Source of the DNA: Halisarca cf. caerulea
Lineage: Eukaryota > Porifera > Demospongiae > Chondrillida > Halisarcidae
Direction of reading: 5' to 3'
Length of the DNA stretch: 64,000 nucleotides
Assembly: GCA_963170055.1 (NCBI GenBank)
Contig: CAUJGJ010000083.1
Span: 1,187,601 to 1,251,600 of the forward strand
The notes under the pieces are model-generated. The model did no database searches. It was not told the origin of the DNA and saw only the letters and a list, made by a program, of their open reading frames with translations. Both the position numbers and the translations under genes were made by a program. Positions 35,871 through 51,991 of the stretch are shown here, piece by piece. The number at the start of each line of letters is the position of its first letter. Within the stretch, counting starts at the first letter, position 1.

Positions 35871-35918
35871 AACTAGTGCCACTCTGCTTCTTCCAGAAGC
35901 AGAGTGGCACTAGTCATA
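35871..35918. repeat. Short perfect hairpin
   Basis: ACTAGTGCCACTCTGCTTCT and AGAAGCAGAGTGGCACTAGT face each other across a 4-base loop. It marks the point where the RecQ fragment gives way to module S. Confidence 0.85.
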
Positions 35919-36445
35919 CTTCCAAAGCTAATGTCCTTGCTTGTAGTGTGCTGTCATCGGTCTCAGATTCCCGAACAGGCTCAGTTAAAGGGGAGAGAGG
36001 ATTGTTGTTCTGTGCCAGTGGCCGAACTGCAATTGCTTTGTACGGTGCAGGCTCTCCTGGACCAGCGCTGAGACTGAGAGACCGCACTGAGCGATTTGCA
36101 ATTGGTACAGTTAAAGTGGATTGAGCTCCAGTTGGAGAAGTACTATGCAACAAGTAGGTGGCGTCTGGCAGTGAATCGACGGGTGATGGTTTTATTCTAG
36201 GAGAATGGTATCTTTTTCCATGGCTGAAGAATAATTGGACCTTTCTGATGTTTTCTTTAATAGCCACCTTATCTCGCTTCACTTCGCTTCACTTCGAAAG
36301 CTGAACCACGCAACATCAAAGAGAATTATCTAAGTGCTACTAATTAGCGGCTATATTGTTTACAAAAGCGATTGTTGCTGGACCCACGTTTCTTCCCTTC
36401 CGCCCTCGGCGCTTGTACGTACGTGGGTCACAGCTGGCTGGACTA

Positions 36446-36517
36446 AGTCGGACGTGGCCAGACCGAATTCCTCCAAGCAGCTGCAAATGGAGGAATTCGG
36501 TCTGGCCACGTCAGACT
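36446..36517. mobile_element. Palindromic MITE upstream of gene E
   Basis: GACGTGGCCAGACCGAATTC, CTCCA and TGGAGGAATTCGGTCTGGCC, ACGTC are inverted arms of about 30 bp with one mismatch. Same arm sequence as the perfect palindrome at 14979-15076. It ends about 100 bp before the gene E start codon. Confidence 0.8.
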
Positions 36518-36620
36518 AGTCTGGATATGAAACTAACGCATGTAACGAGACTATTGTAAATATCATAGATAATCTATATACTTGGCATATAGCTGCAGTC
36601 GAGCTTAAGCTTATAAGCCT

Positions 36621-39600
36621 ATGGCAGAGAATTCGCCCCGTTACAGTGCTGGGACGTTTCCTCGACTTACTGGAGAATATGGAGTGGGTATTTGTGACGT
36701 ACTACCGAGTTTAAACGGAGAAGAGCCACTATTGATAAGACTGTTTTATCCAACTATGAAAAAACCTCACGAAGTTCAGCAGTCGGAGTTGTATCTACCC
36801 GAGCCAAGTAGCCTGTATCGATACACGAAATCCTTCATGCTGGCCCATGGGGCTATGCCCAGTTTCTTAGCAGCTCCAATGGCTTATGTTGCGAGCTATC
36901 TCTCAAGTGAGCGTGGTTTGTGTTATATACATTTTTTTCACGTCTTTCAGTAGGGTAAACTGGGGTAACTTGGAACAGAGCCTGAATCTTTTACAGTGCT
37001 ATGATTAAGCTGCCCAGCCTTACTTGCTACTGCTGAATACTCCATTCATGGAGACATTACTGATCCAATATAGTACCTGTAGCTTATACTATTGAAGTTG
37101 CTTTTACTAGCCCGTTCCAAGTTACCCAGCCATTCCAAGTTACCCCTCAATATCCTGCAACAACAGGCCATGCAATTTTATGTGGTAATTGAGGGTGTAC
37201 CTCTTGAAAGAAATATGAGCATTTTGTCCAGAATTGCAAAGGGAGGAGACTGCCTATGATACCTTCATAAATTTCTCATAAGACCACACCCCTCATGTAT
37301 ATGACAGTAGGCTGGCCATTATACAAATCTGTTCGTAATGGGCTGACCAACCATGCCAAGAAATATTATAATTTTTATTTGGTCCAAGCGGGCATTTATC
37401 GATACTAACTGTAACCCAGTCCTAGAACACCTCAACAGTTAGGGTTTACAAGTGATAAACGTCCATGCCAAACAGTCGTTTTCGGTCGGGCCAAATTTTC
37501 CTTGACAGGACCACTTATATAGAAATACAGAACTTACGTACCACTATAGCGCATTTTGCTCTAACAGAATTTCCTGACCAAGCAACACACACAATCGTGA
37601 ACGACCCACTAAAGCATCAGATTTTTCTGACAGCCAATGTGGTACATCGTGTAATGTATTGGCATACAGTGGAACTCTCTTAACATGAAACTCAAAGGAT
37701 TGGTGCAATATGTTCCTTTTATCAGAATTTCATGTTAAAACCATCTGAAATGCTAGGTCCGTTGAAGGGGACAGTTGCTGCTTTTATGTCAACCAAAAAT
37801 TTGTGTTAAGCGATTTAAAAGAATTCGATTTGTGTTAACACGGTTCCACATGCATGCATGAAATATAGCACCCAGCGTGTTTTACTGCCATTGCCCTAAG
37901 CTTTGTTGTAGCCAGTAATTTGTTGTTACAGTGTTTGTTATAGGTGTGCTCCATTGTACATGGTGCATATGTCTGTATAATAATGTTATATATGTATATG
38001 GATCATCTACAATCCCCCCCCCCCCTCACTCTGTGAGTGTCTCCACTACCTTTTCTACAGATTTTCGACTGCCTGCTATTCTCCATGCTCCTCTACTGGA
38101 AGGTAAACAATTTCCCGTTGTTGTGTTCTCTCACGGTTTGATGGGTTATAGAGGTGGATCTTCGACATCCTTTCTAAGTGATCTTGCATCTCATGGCTAC
38201 ATCGTAGCAGCTGTGGAGCATAAGTAAATGGCAACTATTCAAATTATTCCATTTTAAAGGGATTGTGACGTACTTGTGTAATCCCCATCAGAGATGGTTC
38301 TGCCTGCTTGTCTTACACCAAGACCAAATCTGAGAACACAGAAGGAGGTGAACCAGTCTGGGAGGATAAGTGGATAGAGTATGTCAAAACCGACATTCAT
38401 GCTTTACCTCTGCGATATGACCAGGTACAATACTTCACAGTACACACTGATTTAGTCCATGTTTGTCATTAACTCTCATTTTGGAATATTTTCTCGTGTG
38501 TAGGATTACTAGTTTGAGTCACCTTCATGTACTGTTTACCCTAGGTAAAGCAAAGAGCTTCTGAACTTAGTTTGGCACTGGATTTTCTGACAACTCTCAA
38601 TAAAGGAGACAACTTTAGAGATCTTTGGAGTATTGAGTATGACTTCAGCCCATTTAAGGTACAGTGATACATCTCTAATCGACATTCAATTGGGCTTGAA
38701 AAAAGTGGCAGATTGGGATGTTATCGGATTATATGGAGTGCCTCTTGACATACTTTAATATGGTGACTGGACTATACATAAGATAGTCGGTCGACAGTTT
38801 AGAGAGAATGTTGGATTACAAAGGTTTCACTGTATATATGTATGTCTGTAAAGTTTGCTAAATTCCCTCATTCAGTATACAAAATAATTTGTTTATTCTA
38901 TAGGACAGAATTGATCTGGATCATGTTGTTGCAATGGGCCTTTCCTTTGGTGGTCCTACCACTGTCGTGGCACTAGCGAATGACCTCAGATTCAGGTACG
39001 ACATTGCACCATGTATGAGCATGTGTAGAAAGTAATTTGACAACACACAAGTGTCTTTATCGTTCTATCTTTCTTCCACAGGGCTAGCTATATATATAGT
39101 TAACCGCATTATCCATTTCCATCCTTAAAGATGTGGTGTAGCCCTTGATTCATGGATGTTCCCTGTGTACGATGAAGTGTATGATCTGGTGAAGACACCT
39201 CTTGTGTTCATCAATGCTCCCAATTTCCAATGGGCGCGTAATGTAAAGTGCATGATGAAGCTTGTCAAGGAATCTGAAGAGAGAGGTATGTATGTCGCTG
39301 ATTCCCTTGCATAAGGGATCCATTTCTTCCATGATATATCTCTTGTTATCTGTAGGAAATTCCTTCAGTCAGATTTTCACTATCAGGTACATACAGTAAC
39401 AGATAATGTTGGAGGATTTACTATTAATAGTTTTGATTTGGGACTTTATATACAGCAAGGTGCTAGTCAGCCAAGTGGCTGACCTAAGTCAACTTCGGTC
39501 AGTCATTTAAAATTTGAGTTTATATGACAAATGTCACATGCAGATTGCTGTTTCTAGCCCTGCTGTCCACAGCTCAATCATGGAATGGGTATAAGCCCCT

Positions 39601-40243
39601 TATATCATGTCTTTTTGGTCTTTTTGTCTTTTCCCCTTATATCATGTCTTTTTGGGTATAAGCCCCTTATATCATGTCTTTTTGGGATAAATGTAATTTG
39701 TCTGCTTTCCCTTGTACTTTACACTTTCCTGACTCTAGAGTCATGACTTGAGGTATTATGTAACTGTTGAGATTGTCAGGTTGTTCATTTGACTGTACAT
39801 GTATTGGTTGATAGTGTGCTGTCCAGTGAACAGGTGTTGTATAGTCGTTTAGGTTGTTTCTGTGTCCTTTGTGTTGTGTGTCTGCCTTTGCAGAGGGAGT
39901 ACTCATCTCTCACTTACTGATATGCCGTTTATGATGCCATCGTATATTATGAAAAAGATGGGGTATTATTCACCTGATGCAGACGTTTATGAAGTGTTTG
40001 ATGCCAGTTTACAACTCATGTATGCTTTCCTGAACCGCCACCTCTGGAATGGTAGGTAGAGTATCCAGTAGGAGCACTGCACCATGATGGTGTTATCTTG
40101 TACATGTTCTGTTTGTAGATCCCTCACCTCAGCCCATCCTAGATGGTGGGGAGGGTCAACACAGACTGGTCATGAGTGGAACGAATCTTGACCTATCAGG
40201 TCCTGATGAAGGGTGGATAGATCCACTTACTAGATATAATTGA
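36621..40243 (+). CDS. PLA2G7/PAFAH2-like: PAF-acetylhydrolase gene E, nine exons
   Basis: Complete PAF-acetylhydrolase of 418 residues. Exons: 36621-36906, 38061-38223, 38292-38424, 38545-38658, 38904-38995, 39131-39285, 39356-39386, 39894-40051, 40119-40243. GT-AG introns, 1257 nt in frame. The N-terminus ([20 protein letters not shown]) is nearly that of gene D. The nucleophile motif reads GLSFGG instead of GHSFGG; Ser246 and both glycines remain, but the usual His before Ser is Leu, which could change activity. Asp269 (LDSWMFP) and His329 (GSTH) are intact. Exon 2 has one extra codon in a Ser-rich stretch ([11 protein letters not shown]). Intron 4 begins inside a MITE that starts at the 5' splice site. 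The C-terminus ends [14 protein letters not shown]. Confidence 0.92.
36958..37148. mobile_element. MITE with GGGGTAACTTGGAAC ends
   Basis: CTGGGGTAACTTGGAACAG at the left and GTTCCAAGTTACCCAG plus a second CATTCCAAGTTACCCCTCA at the right are inverted repeats; the right end is doubled. In intron 1 of gene E. Confidence 0.6.
37665..37850. mobile_element. Degenerate pogo-like MITE
   Basis: TACAGTGGAACTCTCTTAAC at the left and GTGTTAACACGGTTCCACA at the right are imperfect inverted repeats. AATTTCATGTTAAAACC inside echoes the type at 11006. In intron 1 of gene E. Confidence 0.5.
38660..38834. mobile_element. MITE abutting the exon 4 donor of gene E
   Basis: TACAGTGATACATCTCTAAT at the left and ACAAAGGTTTCACTGTA at the right, with TA tips; 175 bp. 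The T of the splice donor GT (38659-38660) is also the first base of the element, so intron 4 starts with transposon sequence. Confidence 0.7.
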
Positions 40244-40576
40244 CAATAATTTCTTACTGTAGTCTGAACAGATTACAAAATCATAATTTTGTATAGTAGT
40301 GTGTATATTTCCATGTATTTGATCCAATTGGGTGGTTTCTGTTAAATATGATGTATTCAGTGGTTTGAGAATAATAGTGATGTAATCTACACTGGTCAAC
40401 CATCTGCATTTCAATTATTGTAATTTTTTAACTGAAAGCTTCAGAGTTTACACTGAACTTATGATAAAGGCAGTATAATGTTCACTATATACACAAATGT
40501 CATATATAGTGTACACATGGACACCTACTTTGATCTGCTTGTAATTTAGATTTGCATGTAGTGTCGACCATGCATA

Positions 40577-40891
<315 letters not shown>

Positions 40892-40926
40892 GACACTACA
40901 TGCAAATCTAAATTACATGTAAAGCA

Positions 40927-41744
<818 letters not shown>

Positions 41745-41792
41745 ATGAATATGGGGGCACGGATGCTGTCGACTTCGTTTTCACGAAGAAAA

Positions 41793-44700
41793 ATGGCGAC
41801 CGGTGGACGTTCCTACAGTTCTGGATACTTTCCTCAGCTCTCTGGAAAGTACGGAGTGGGTGTTTTCGACGTCCTTCCAAGCGTCAGTGGCGAAGAACCT
41901 GTCTTGGTGAAGCTGTATTACCCTACAGAGAGAAAGTTTAACGAGGTAGCGCCGTCTCGGTTATCTAGGTGGATGCCGAGAGCTTACACCAAGTCATTCC
42001 TGGCGAACGGTGCCCATCTACCAAGTGCACTATCGATGCTTCTATCTCCCATTGTATCCGTACTCGTGGGTGAGTTTGCGGTTAATTTGCCGGAATTTGC
42101 CTGAGCTGCGTAGAGGGTCTATGGGTAGATCATGATCAGAGTCAGACCATAGCGGGGTTGCGAGCTGCACTGTAGAGTCCGCAGCGAGATCAATGCATTG
42201 AACACGAGTATATGCTACCATAGATACTAAAACACCTTGTTGTAGTATCTATGATGTAACTCGACATATGCAGTACTCCAATCAGTTCTTTTGTCCACAT
42301 CGTGACGCCAGTTTGCTTAGGATGAGTCCAGGCACACACAGAGGGCATCACAACATATGGACCATGTGGATACCCTCCATTTGAAAACACCAGTAGTAAT
42401 GCCTCCCACAGATATTCTGTACATGGGAATACTAAGTTTATGTATAGAGTGTCAATGATGGCACATAATGAAAAAAAATTAATGTATAAAAATGATGTAT
42501 ACCTTAGCTTCTCTATCTGTGGTTGCACTGACTACTGTAGGAATAGAACCTATATACATCAAAGACCTCTCTTGAGAAAAATTCAGTTCAGTATTAGCTA
42601 GATTCTCAGCCATGCTTGCTTGCTTTTCTGTAGTATTATACAGTTATACCATATCCTGAAGAATTTCTGATAATGAGAGCTACTGTAATTCAAAGTTTTT
42701 TGGGGGTTCCCTAGAGTATCTCTTAACAAGGTGCCACTGCATATTTCGCTTATGTTCTCCTAAAAGTGTATTGTAAACTTCTACACGCATTCCCATACGT
42801 ATCGTTCAGACATGATCTAGTTTCTTCGTCACCTACATTTGTACTGCTGACTTGAGCATAAGATGGGAGGTTTGGTTTCTGACTGCCTGTACAGTCACAG
42901 CTCATTGATCTGGCTTTGTGTTGACCAGGTTAGCTAGGACAGCGTCAACAAGAACCATTTCTATGAACCAACTGATTTACATTACGTACATACAGTTGTT
43001 GATACTTTTAACAAGGAATACTGTTAGCAAGAAGTAATTTCAGTGTACAATGAGATTCTCGTTAACCAGTTTCCACTGTATAGTGTTCAGAATCCATTCA
43101 ATTGGTCAAACTTCAAAAGGGGCGGGGATTGGATGACCACACCCCTCTCACACATGCAATAAATACCCAACAGCAGTTACATATGATGTAAGAAGAACAG
43201 TTTCATCAATCTTGCAGAATCTCCACCAATGTCTCAAAAGGAATGTTGTTTACTAACAGGAGGTTTTTATTTTTAGGTTACAATATTCCAGCAATTGTAC
43301 ATGAACCACCTGTGAAATCTTCAGAATCACTGAGAAAGTTCCCAGTTGTTGTATTCTCACATGGTCTGACTTCTATGAGAAGTGTGTATAGTCTTATCCA
43401 CTGTGACCTGGCATCTCATGGCTACATCGTAGCAGCAGTGGAGCACAAGTGAGTAGGTAGTGAGTATTGTTCTTCCTTTAGCATTGTCTTCTTCTATGGA
43501 TGTGTGATTTGTATCCCCTTTAGAGATGGTTCAGCCTGCTTGTCTTACACCAAGACCAAATCTGAGAACACACAAGGTGGTGAACCAGTCTATGAGGATA
43601 AGTGGATAGAGTATATTGACGCTGAAAACACAGCTTTGCCTTTGCGTTATGATCAGGTACACACATATCTAAAAGATTCAGCTTTTGAATTGTCTGCAAT
43701 TGTTACATACATTATGCATGAACTGATGTGTGTATGGGAAGTGACCATCTATTGCATGCAATATGTCGATGAATGTATGTTTCTGTCATTTAGGTAAAGC
43801 AGAGATCATCTGAAGTGAGTTCTACATTGGACTTCCTTGAAGTTCTTGACAGAGGACAGCAGTTTAAGGATCTATTAAACAACAATTTCGATTTCAGTCT
43901 TTTCAAGGTTCGTATCCCTCCACCATATTCCAATCCCTCTCGTTGTCCTCTCATTGTTATACTCATCATTCACTCATTGTGTACTGATTATATTTACATT
44001 GTACATTAATTATTCTTTGATATCCTATAGTATATATTGCATGTATATACGGTACTCCATATGTAGTCAGTGTTGTTAGTATGTTTTAGAGCACTTTTTG
44101 GATAGTATTGTTGGTGTTTGTGTTAATTGCTAACCATTGCAGTTCTATTCTTTGTAGAATAGAATTGATTTGGATCACGTTGTTGCCATGGGCCATTCTT
44201 ATGGTGGTGCGACATCTCTTGTGACTTTGGCTAAAGACCCAAGATTTAAGTATGCATGCTTGTTACTGTTGTAATCCTTACTGGAATATACAGTGATGTT
44301 ATGTGTTATTCTCCTCTTTTCGTAGATGTGGAGTGTGTCTGGATACATGGACATTCCCAGTGTACAAGGATGTGTTTGATCAGGTCAAGAAACCTCTGGT
44401 TTTTATCAATACCTGGTCATTCCAATGGCCGTACAATGTGCGACGCATGTTGAGATTTGTAAAAGAACCAGACAATGAAGGTGAGTACATGTACATCGAA
44501 ATCTCTGAAATCCGTTATCTCTCTAATCCGACCATCTGATGAAGTACACTTTTTCAAGCCCCACTGAGTGTCGGATTAGAGAGATTTCACTGTATGTGTA
44601 CACACACACACACACATGCACACACATACACACACACACACACACATACACACACACGGATGTGCATGTGCATGACACACATGTCATGTGTGTATACGTA

Positions 44701-46220
44701 CATGCATACACATACATACCATACAAACCTTGGAATGTAGAACACAATATGTCTCACATTGTATATATGAACTTCCAGTAAAGAAATAAAGTATTGCTAT
44801 CGTCTATTTCAATAATTCAATAATAATAGTTGCACTATCCTATGGAAACACTTTGCACAAATAAACACTTTAGGTAGCAGTTTCAAACTAACGTCAAGTG
44901 TGTTTGCACGCAAGCCATTAATTAAGAGCATTTTAACATTACAGCACTTTGTAAACCGGTTTAATGCTCCAGTAGAATTGGGCTCACTATACAGAGCTAT
45001 TGGCCATAATAGGTACTTAAATTGGCTGCACATGGCTGTATCTTTCACCATGTACCTAGTGTATGTATTCCCAAACAATCTTTGTGGGTACATTGTACAC
45101 ACACCATGCTGGCTAACCAACATGGACATATGCTGCTTACAAAACATGCACATCCTCCCACCCCCATCCTACATGCACATCCTCCCACCCCATCCTACAT
45201 GCAATCCTCCCACCCCCATCCTACGTGCACGCCCTCCCGCCCCCATCCTACATGCACATCCTCCCACCCCCATCCTACATGCACATCCTCCCACCCCCAT
45301 CCTACATGCACATCCTCCCACCCCCATCCTACATGCACATCCTCCCACCCCCATCCTACATGCACATCCTCCCACCCCATCCTACATGCACATCCTCCCA
45401 CCTCATCCTACATGCACATCCTCCCACCCCATCCTACATGCACATCCTCCCACCCCCTCCTACATGCACATCCTCCCACCCCATCCTACATGCACATCCT
45501 CCCACCCCCATCCTACATGCACATCCTCCCACCCCATCCTACATGCACATCCTCCCACCCCCACCCTACGTACACATTCTCCCACCCCCATCCTACATGC
45601 ACATCCTCCCACCCCATCCTACATGCACACCCTCCCACCCCGTCCTACATGGAAACAATTTCTCTACATTGCCTTTCTTTAGGATTCCCATCAAGTCAGA
45701 TGTTCACTTTGAGGTATGTTTACACATGAACCAGATGCTTACAGTGGAATCATATAGAGTACATATGTATATCTTTAATCATTGCATATATATTAATATG
45801 ATTTATACACAGCATGCGAGTATTCTCCCTGTGCTTATTCTCTATGTAGAGGGAGCTCACATATAAGCCACACAGATATTCCTTTTGTGCTGCCAAATTT
45901 TGCCCTTAAATGGCTGAAGTATCCATCCCCTGAAGATGCCTACCACATTTTTGATGCAAACTTGCAACTCACATATGCTTTCCTGAACCGCCACCTCTGG
46001 AACGGTAGGTAGAGTATCCAGTAGGAGCACTGTACCATGGTGGTGTTATCTTGTACATGTTCTGTTTGTAGATCCCTCACCTCAGCCCATCCTAGATGGT
46101 GGGGAGGGTCAACACAGACTGGTCATGAGTGGAACCAATGTTGATATATCACAAGGTATGGACGAAGATGCACTACAACAAACAAGCGACCAATCCCTCT
46201 CAGAATCTCCTAAGCTGTGA
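41793..46220 (+). CDS. PLA2G7/PAFAH2-like: PAF-acetylhydrolase gene F, nine exons (divergent)
   Basis: Complete PAF-acetylhydrolase of 425 residues. Exons: 41793-42069, 43277-43448, 43524-43656, 43794-43907, 44158-44249, 44326-44480, 45683-45713, 45850-46004, 46072-46220. GT-AG introns, 1278 nt in frame. It is the most diverged copy: exon 2 has a four-codon insertion, exon 6 encodes LDTWTFP (Met replaced by Thr) with Asp269, and the tail ends in a Ser/Gln/Asp-rich stretch. Ser246 (GHSYGG) and His329 (GSSH) are intact. An in-frame ATG at 41745 would add 16 residues with Arg and no acidic residue, a possible targeting sequence. Despite overall divergence, the end of exon 8, intron 8 and the start of exon 9 are nearly identical to the other copies. 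Intron 6 holds CA repeats and a C-rich minisatellite. Confidence 0.92.
42991..43080. mobile_element. 90-bp MITE with TACAGT / ACTGTA ends
   Basis: TACAGTTGTTGATACTTTTA and GTTAACCAGTTTCCACTGTA, imperfect inverted ends. In intron 1 of gene F. Confidence 0.5.
44498..44597. mobile_element. Palindromic MITE in intron 6 of gene F
   Basis: CCGTTATCTCTCTAATCCGA on the left faces GTCGGATTAGAGAGATTTCA, CTGTA on the right. It begins about 18 bp after the exon 6 donor. Confidence 0.7.
44601..44660. repeat. (CA)n microsatellite
   Basis: Short interrupted CA tract in intron 6 of gene F. Confidence 0.9.
45146..45650. repeat. C-rich minisatellite, 26-27-bp unit
   Basis: About 19 copies of ATGCACATCCTCCCACCCCC followed by ATCCTAC, with 26- and 27-bp variants, in intron 6 of gene F. 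Because the units differ in length, all frames stay open and give Pro/His-rich translations that are not genes. It ends about 32 bp before the exon 7 acceptor. Confidence 0.95.
46005..46071 (+). other. Conserved 67-bp last intron (gene F example)
   Basis: This intron (GTAGGTAGAGTATCCAGTAG ... TGTTCTGTTTGTAG) is 67 bp and nearly identical at 1863-1929, 4860-4926, 12273-12339, 21179-21245, 29447-29513, 40052-40118 and here, with only one to a few substitutions per copy. It has normal GT and AG ends. Other introns of the same genes differ in length and sequence. Confidence 0.9.
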
Positions 46221-46652
46221 ATATGTTATTCTTGCATTAGTATTTGATTTTCGATTTATTGAATATGTTTACAGGTGCCTCCAACAATACTTTAATATCA
46301 TGTATATATGGAATATTATGAATTTTTATAGTAATTTATGCTTACTTTCTGTATAAATACACTTGATAGGACATGGTTCGGCATATACTATATATATGTA
46401 TTTGTATGGATTAATGCCATGCCATGCATTGCACAGGCATAATATGCATACATATCAGATCAACATTTTTATAATAATTTATACATACTTTCTGTGTAAA
46501 TATACTTGATAGGACAAGATTCCTTAGTGAAGAGGGCCTACCCCCTAGATTGGGGGGGGGGGGGGGGATACTCCAATATCCAGAATATCCAAAAATGGCC
46601 ACTGGCGTGATTACCAAGGCGCAGTATAACGCCTGGATACATAATTCAGACA
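46221..46652. other. Gene F 3' flank
   Basis: The word TTTATAGTAATTTATGCTTA, CTTTCTGTATAAATA is echoed about 150 bp later (TTTATAATAATTTATACATA, CTTTCTGTGTAAATA), a small local duplication with ACTTGATAGGACA at both ends. A G run lies at 46551-46567. No gene. Confidence 0.5.
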
Positions 46653-46800
46653 GTGTGTGTGTATGTGTGTGTGCGTGTGTGTGCATGTGTGTGTACGCGC
46701 GCGCGTGCGTGTGTGTGTGTGTGGTTTGTGTGTGTGTGTGTATGTGTGTGTGTGTGCATGTGTGTATGTCTGTGTGTCTGCATGTACATTTGTGTGTTGC

Positions 46801-46860
<60 letters not shown>

Positions 46861-47078
46861 ATGTGTGTGTGTGTGTGTCTACATGTGTGTGTACATGTGT
46901 GTGTGTGTCTGCATGTGTGTATGTGTCTGTGTGTCTGTGTGTGTACATGTGTGTGTGTGTCTGCATGTGTGTGTGTGTCTGTGTGTCTGTGTGTGTACAT
47001 GTGTGTGTGTGTCTGCATGTGTGTATGTGTCTGTGTGTCTGTGTGTGTACATGTGTGTGTGTGTCTGCATGTGTGTAT

Positions 47079-47115
<37 letters not shown>
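46653..47115. repeat. (TG)n with 52-bp higher-order repeat
   Basis: A TG-rich tract; from about 46891 to 47092 four copies of a 52-bp unit start with GTACATGTGTGTGTGTGTCT. Second-order tandem duplication within a microsatellite. Confidence 0.93.
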
Positions 47116-47119
<4 letters not shown>

Positions 47120-47533
47120 CGCACACATGCATTTGCTTGCATGGTGTGGGTGGGTGTGGTTGTGTACAAGTGCGAGTATAGTATGTGCATGTGAATGCGC
47201 TTTGCATGTGTGTGTGCAAAACACATTCACTCCTATAGATAATATGTGAGTGATCAAAAAGTCAATACAGTACGTACATCATTTGTATATAGGAAGTAGC
47301 CAATATTTCTCTATAGCACGCGTATACGTCCCAATTAATTCTATAATAATTAATAATATATCCACAGTATTAACAGTGTCTTGATTGCTATAGACACAGA
47401 CAAAATTAATGCAATCGCAACTGAAGTTAATGGATGTAGTGTACGGTGGCGAATGGTCATTAAAAACACTCAACAAATCCATAAAGATAGGGAAAATAAT
47501 ACAGAAAAGGAGGCAATGAGTAAAACTGTTCAG

Positions 47534-50837
<3,304 letters not shown>

Positions 50838-51370
50838 CTACATGGTTGAAAAGAAATCACTAAGTAGACAGTCTCGAACATGAAATACAATTCCAATCAA
50901 TCATAATGATACCAACCGATAACTCACTCCATTTGGTCCCACCCACCACTTCAGGTCCTGAAAGATTGACAGCATCACTTGATGTACACATACGTGCATA
51001 CATACGGTACATAACACAGCAAATATCCTTTAGGCATGTATACCTGCATAGTCTGTTGCTGCCATCAGTCGCTTCATTTTCCCGGAATACTCTACTGGCT
51101 GTGAACAGCTCCTGTGTCCCAACAGAATAATTACAAAAGTCAATGAGTTAGCAAGTACATATACTAACATGCTGAGATATCCAACTTTAACCTCGTACGT
51201 AGTAACAGACTCATACAAAGACCAAAACAAAGAATTGCTTTCACGGGGCTCTTACTAACATTGAATTACACAGCGAAATTCAGAAACCATTAAGTTACAC
51301 CCCTTGTTTTGAAAGGACCTTGATATTAAGTAAACATAAATTCTGCACAAGCACTATTTAGCATGATGCC

Positions 51371-51500
51371 CAGTCTAGTCTCGCATACTCAGACCCTCAA
51401 CTTCACTCCTTGAACTTTTAAATTGTTGTGGCAAACCTCTCATTCATACAGAAGAATGGAAGAGGTGTGCCAGGGTCTGGCTACACGAGACTAGCCCAGA
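51371..51500. mobile_element. Fold-back MITE
   Basis: CAGTCTAGTCTCGCATACTC, AGACCCT at the left and AGGGTCTGGCTACACGAGAC, TAGCCCAGACTG at the right. Same TAGTCTCG family as those before genes B and C. Confidence 0.7.
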
Positions 51501-51976
51501 CTGTGTAATGCGCATGACGTAGGGACAGAGTGTTGAGTATGTACCGTCTGAATACATAGCAAATTAATGACTAGCCAACACTCCATGGAGAGATACACAT
51601 ATACATGTACATGGATTAACATGTAGATTATGCAGACAGACAGACATTAGATAAGTTGTCAGATTATGAGTAGGTAATCAGATCTAGGCTGCAGTACCAA
51701 TGGATACACATAATAGAGCCAGCTGGTAACTAAATACAAAAAATGTTGGATAAATCCACATACTCCGTTAGTTGTCGAGACTCAGTTCTATTTGAACTGT
51801 TACTTTCGGTACGCGCGCCAATCAGAGCCTCGCAACATGCCATCTTAGTCCTGTTGAAGAGGAATAACCTGCGAAGACAAGCACTCATGAGCGCTGCATT
51901 TCAACCTGATAAATTTTACGCGTTTTTTCGCGTGCACGGGAGCTAGCGTTACCCCCATTATTACGAGCGTAGCGAG
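51501..51976. other. Intergenic flank of the retroelement
   Basis: No gene recognised. The GAGCGTAGCGAG word just before the target-site duplication pairs with GCGTTAGCGGAG after it, so the empty site can be reconstructed. Confidence 0.45.
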
Positions 51977-51991
51977 TTTTCTATTTCCGTC
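51977..51991. repeat. Target-site duplication, left copy
   Basis: TTTTCTATTTCCGTC, identical to 54679-54693, on either side of the retroelement. Confidence 0.88.

Noticed and set aside
39580..39690. Triplicated CCCCTTATATCATGTCTTTT word in intron 7 of gene E
   Set aside because: A small local tandem duplication; no sign of an element or gene.
45022..45866. Long Pro/His-rich open frames
   Set aside because: They run through a C-rich minisatellite that has no stop codons in any frame; it lies inside intron 6 of gene F and no protein family is matched.
46550..47257. Cys-Val and His-Thr repeat frames over TG/CA tracts (also near 9.0, 20.5, 40.7, 50.6 and 61.2 kb)
   Set aside because: Pure microsatellite translations.
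51030..51230. First coding exon of TRMT10B near 51050-51111 (minus)
   Set aside because: It has a plausible donor, but its phase does not agree with the only open frame of the exon at 50837-50717; left unresolved.
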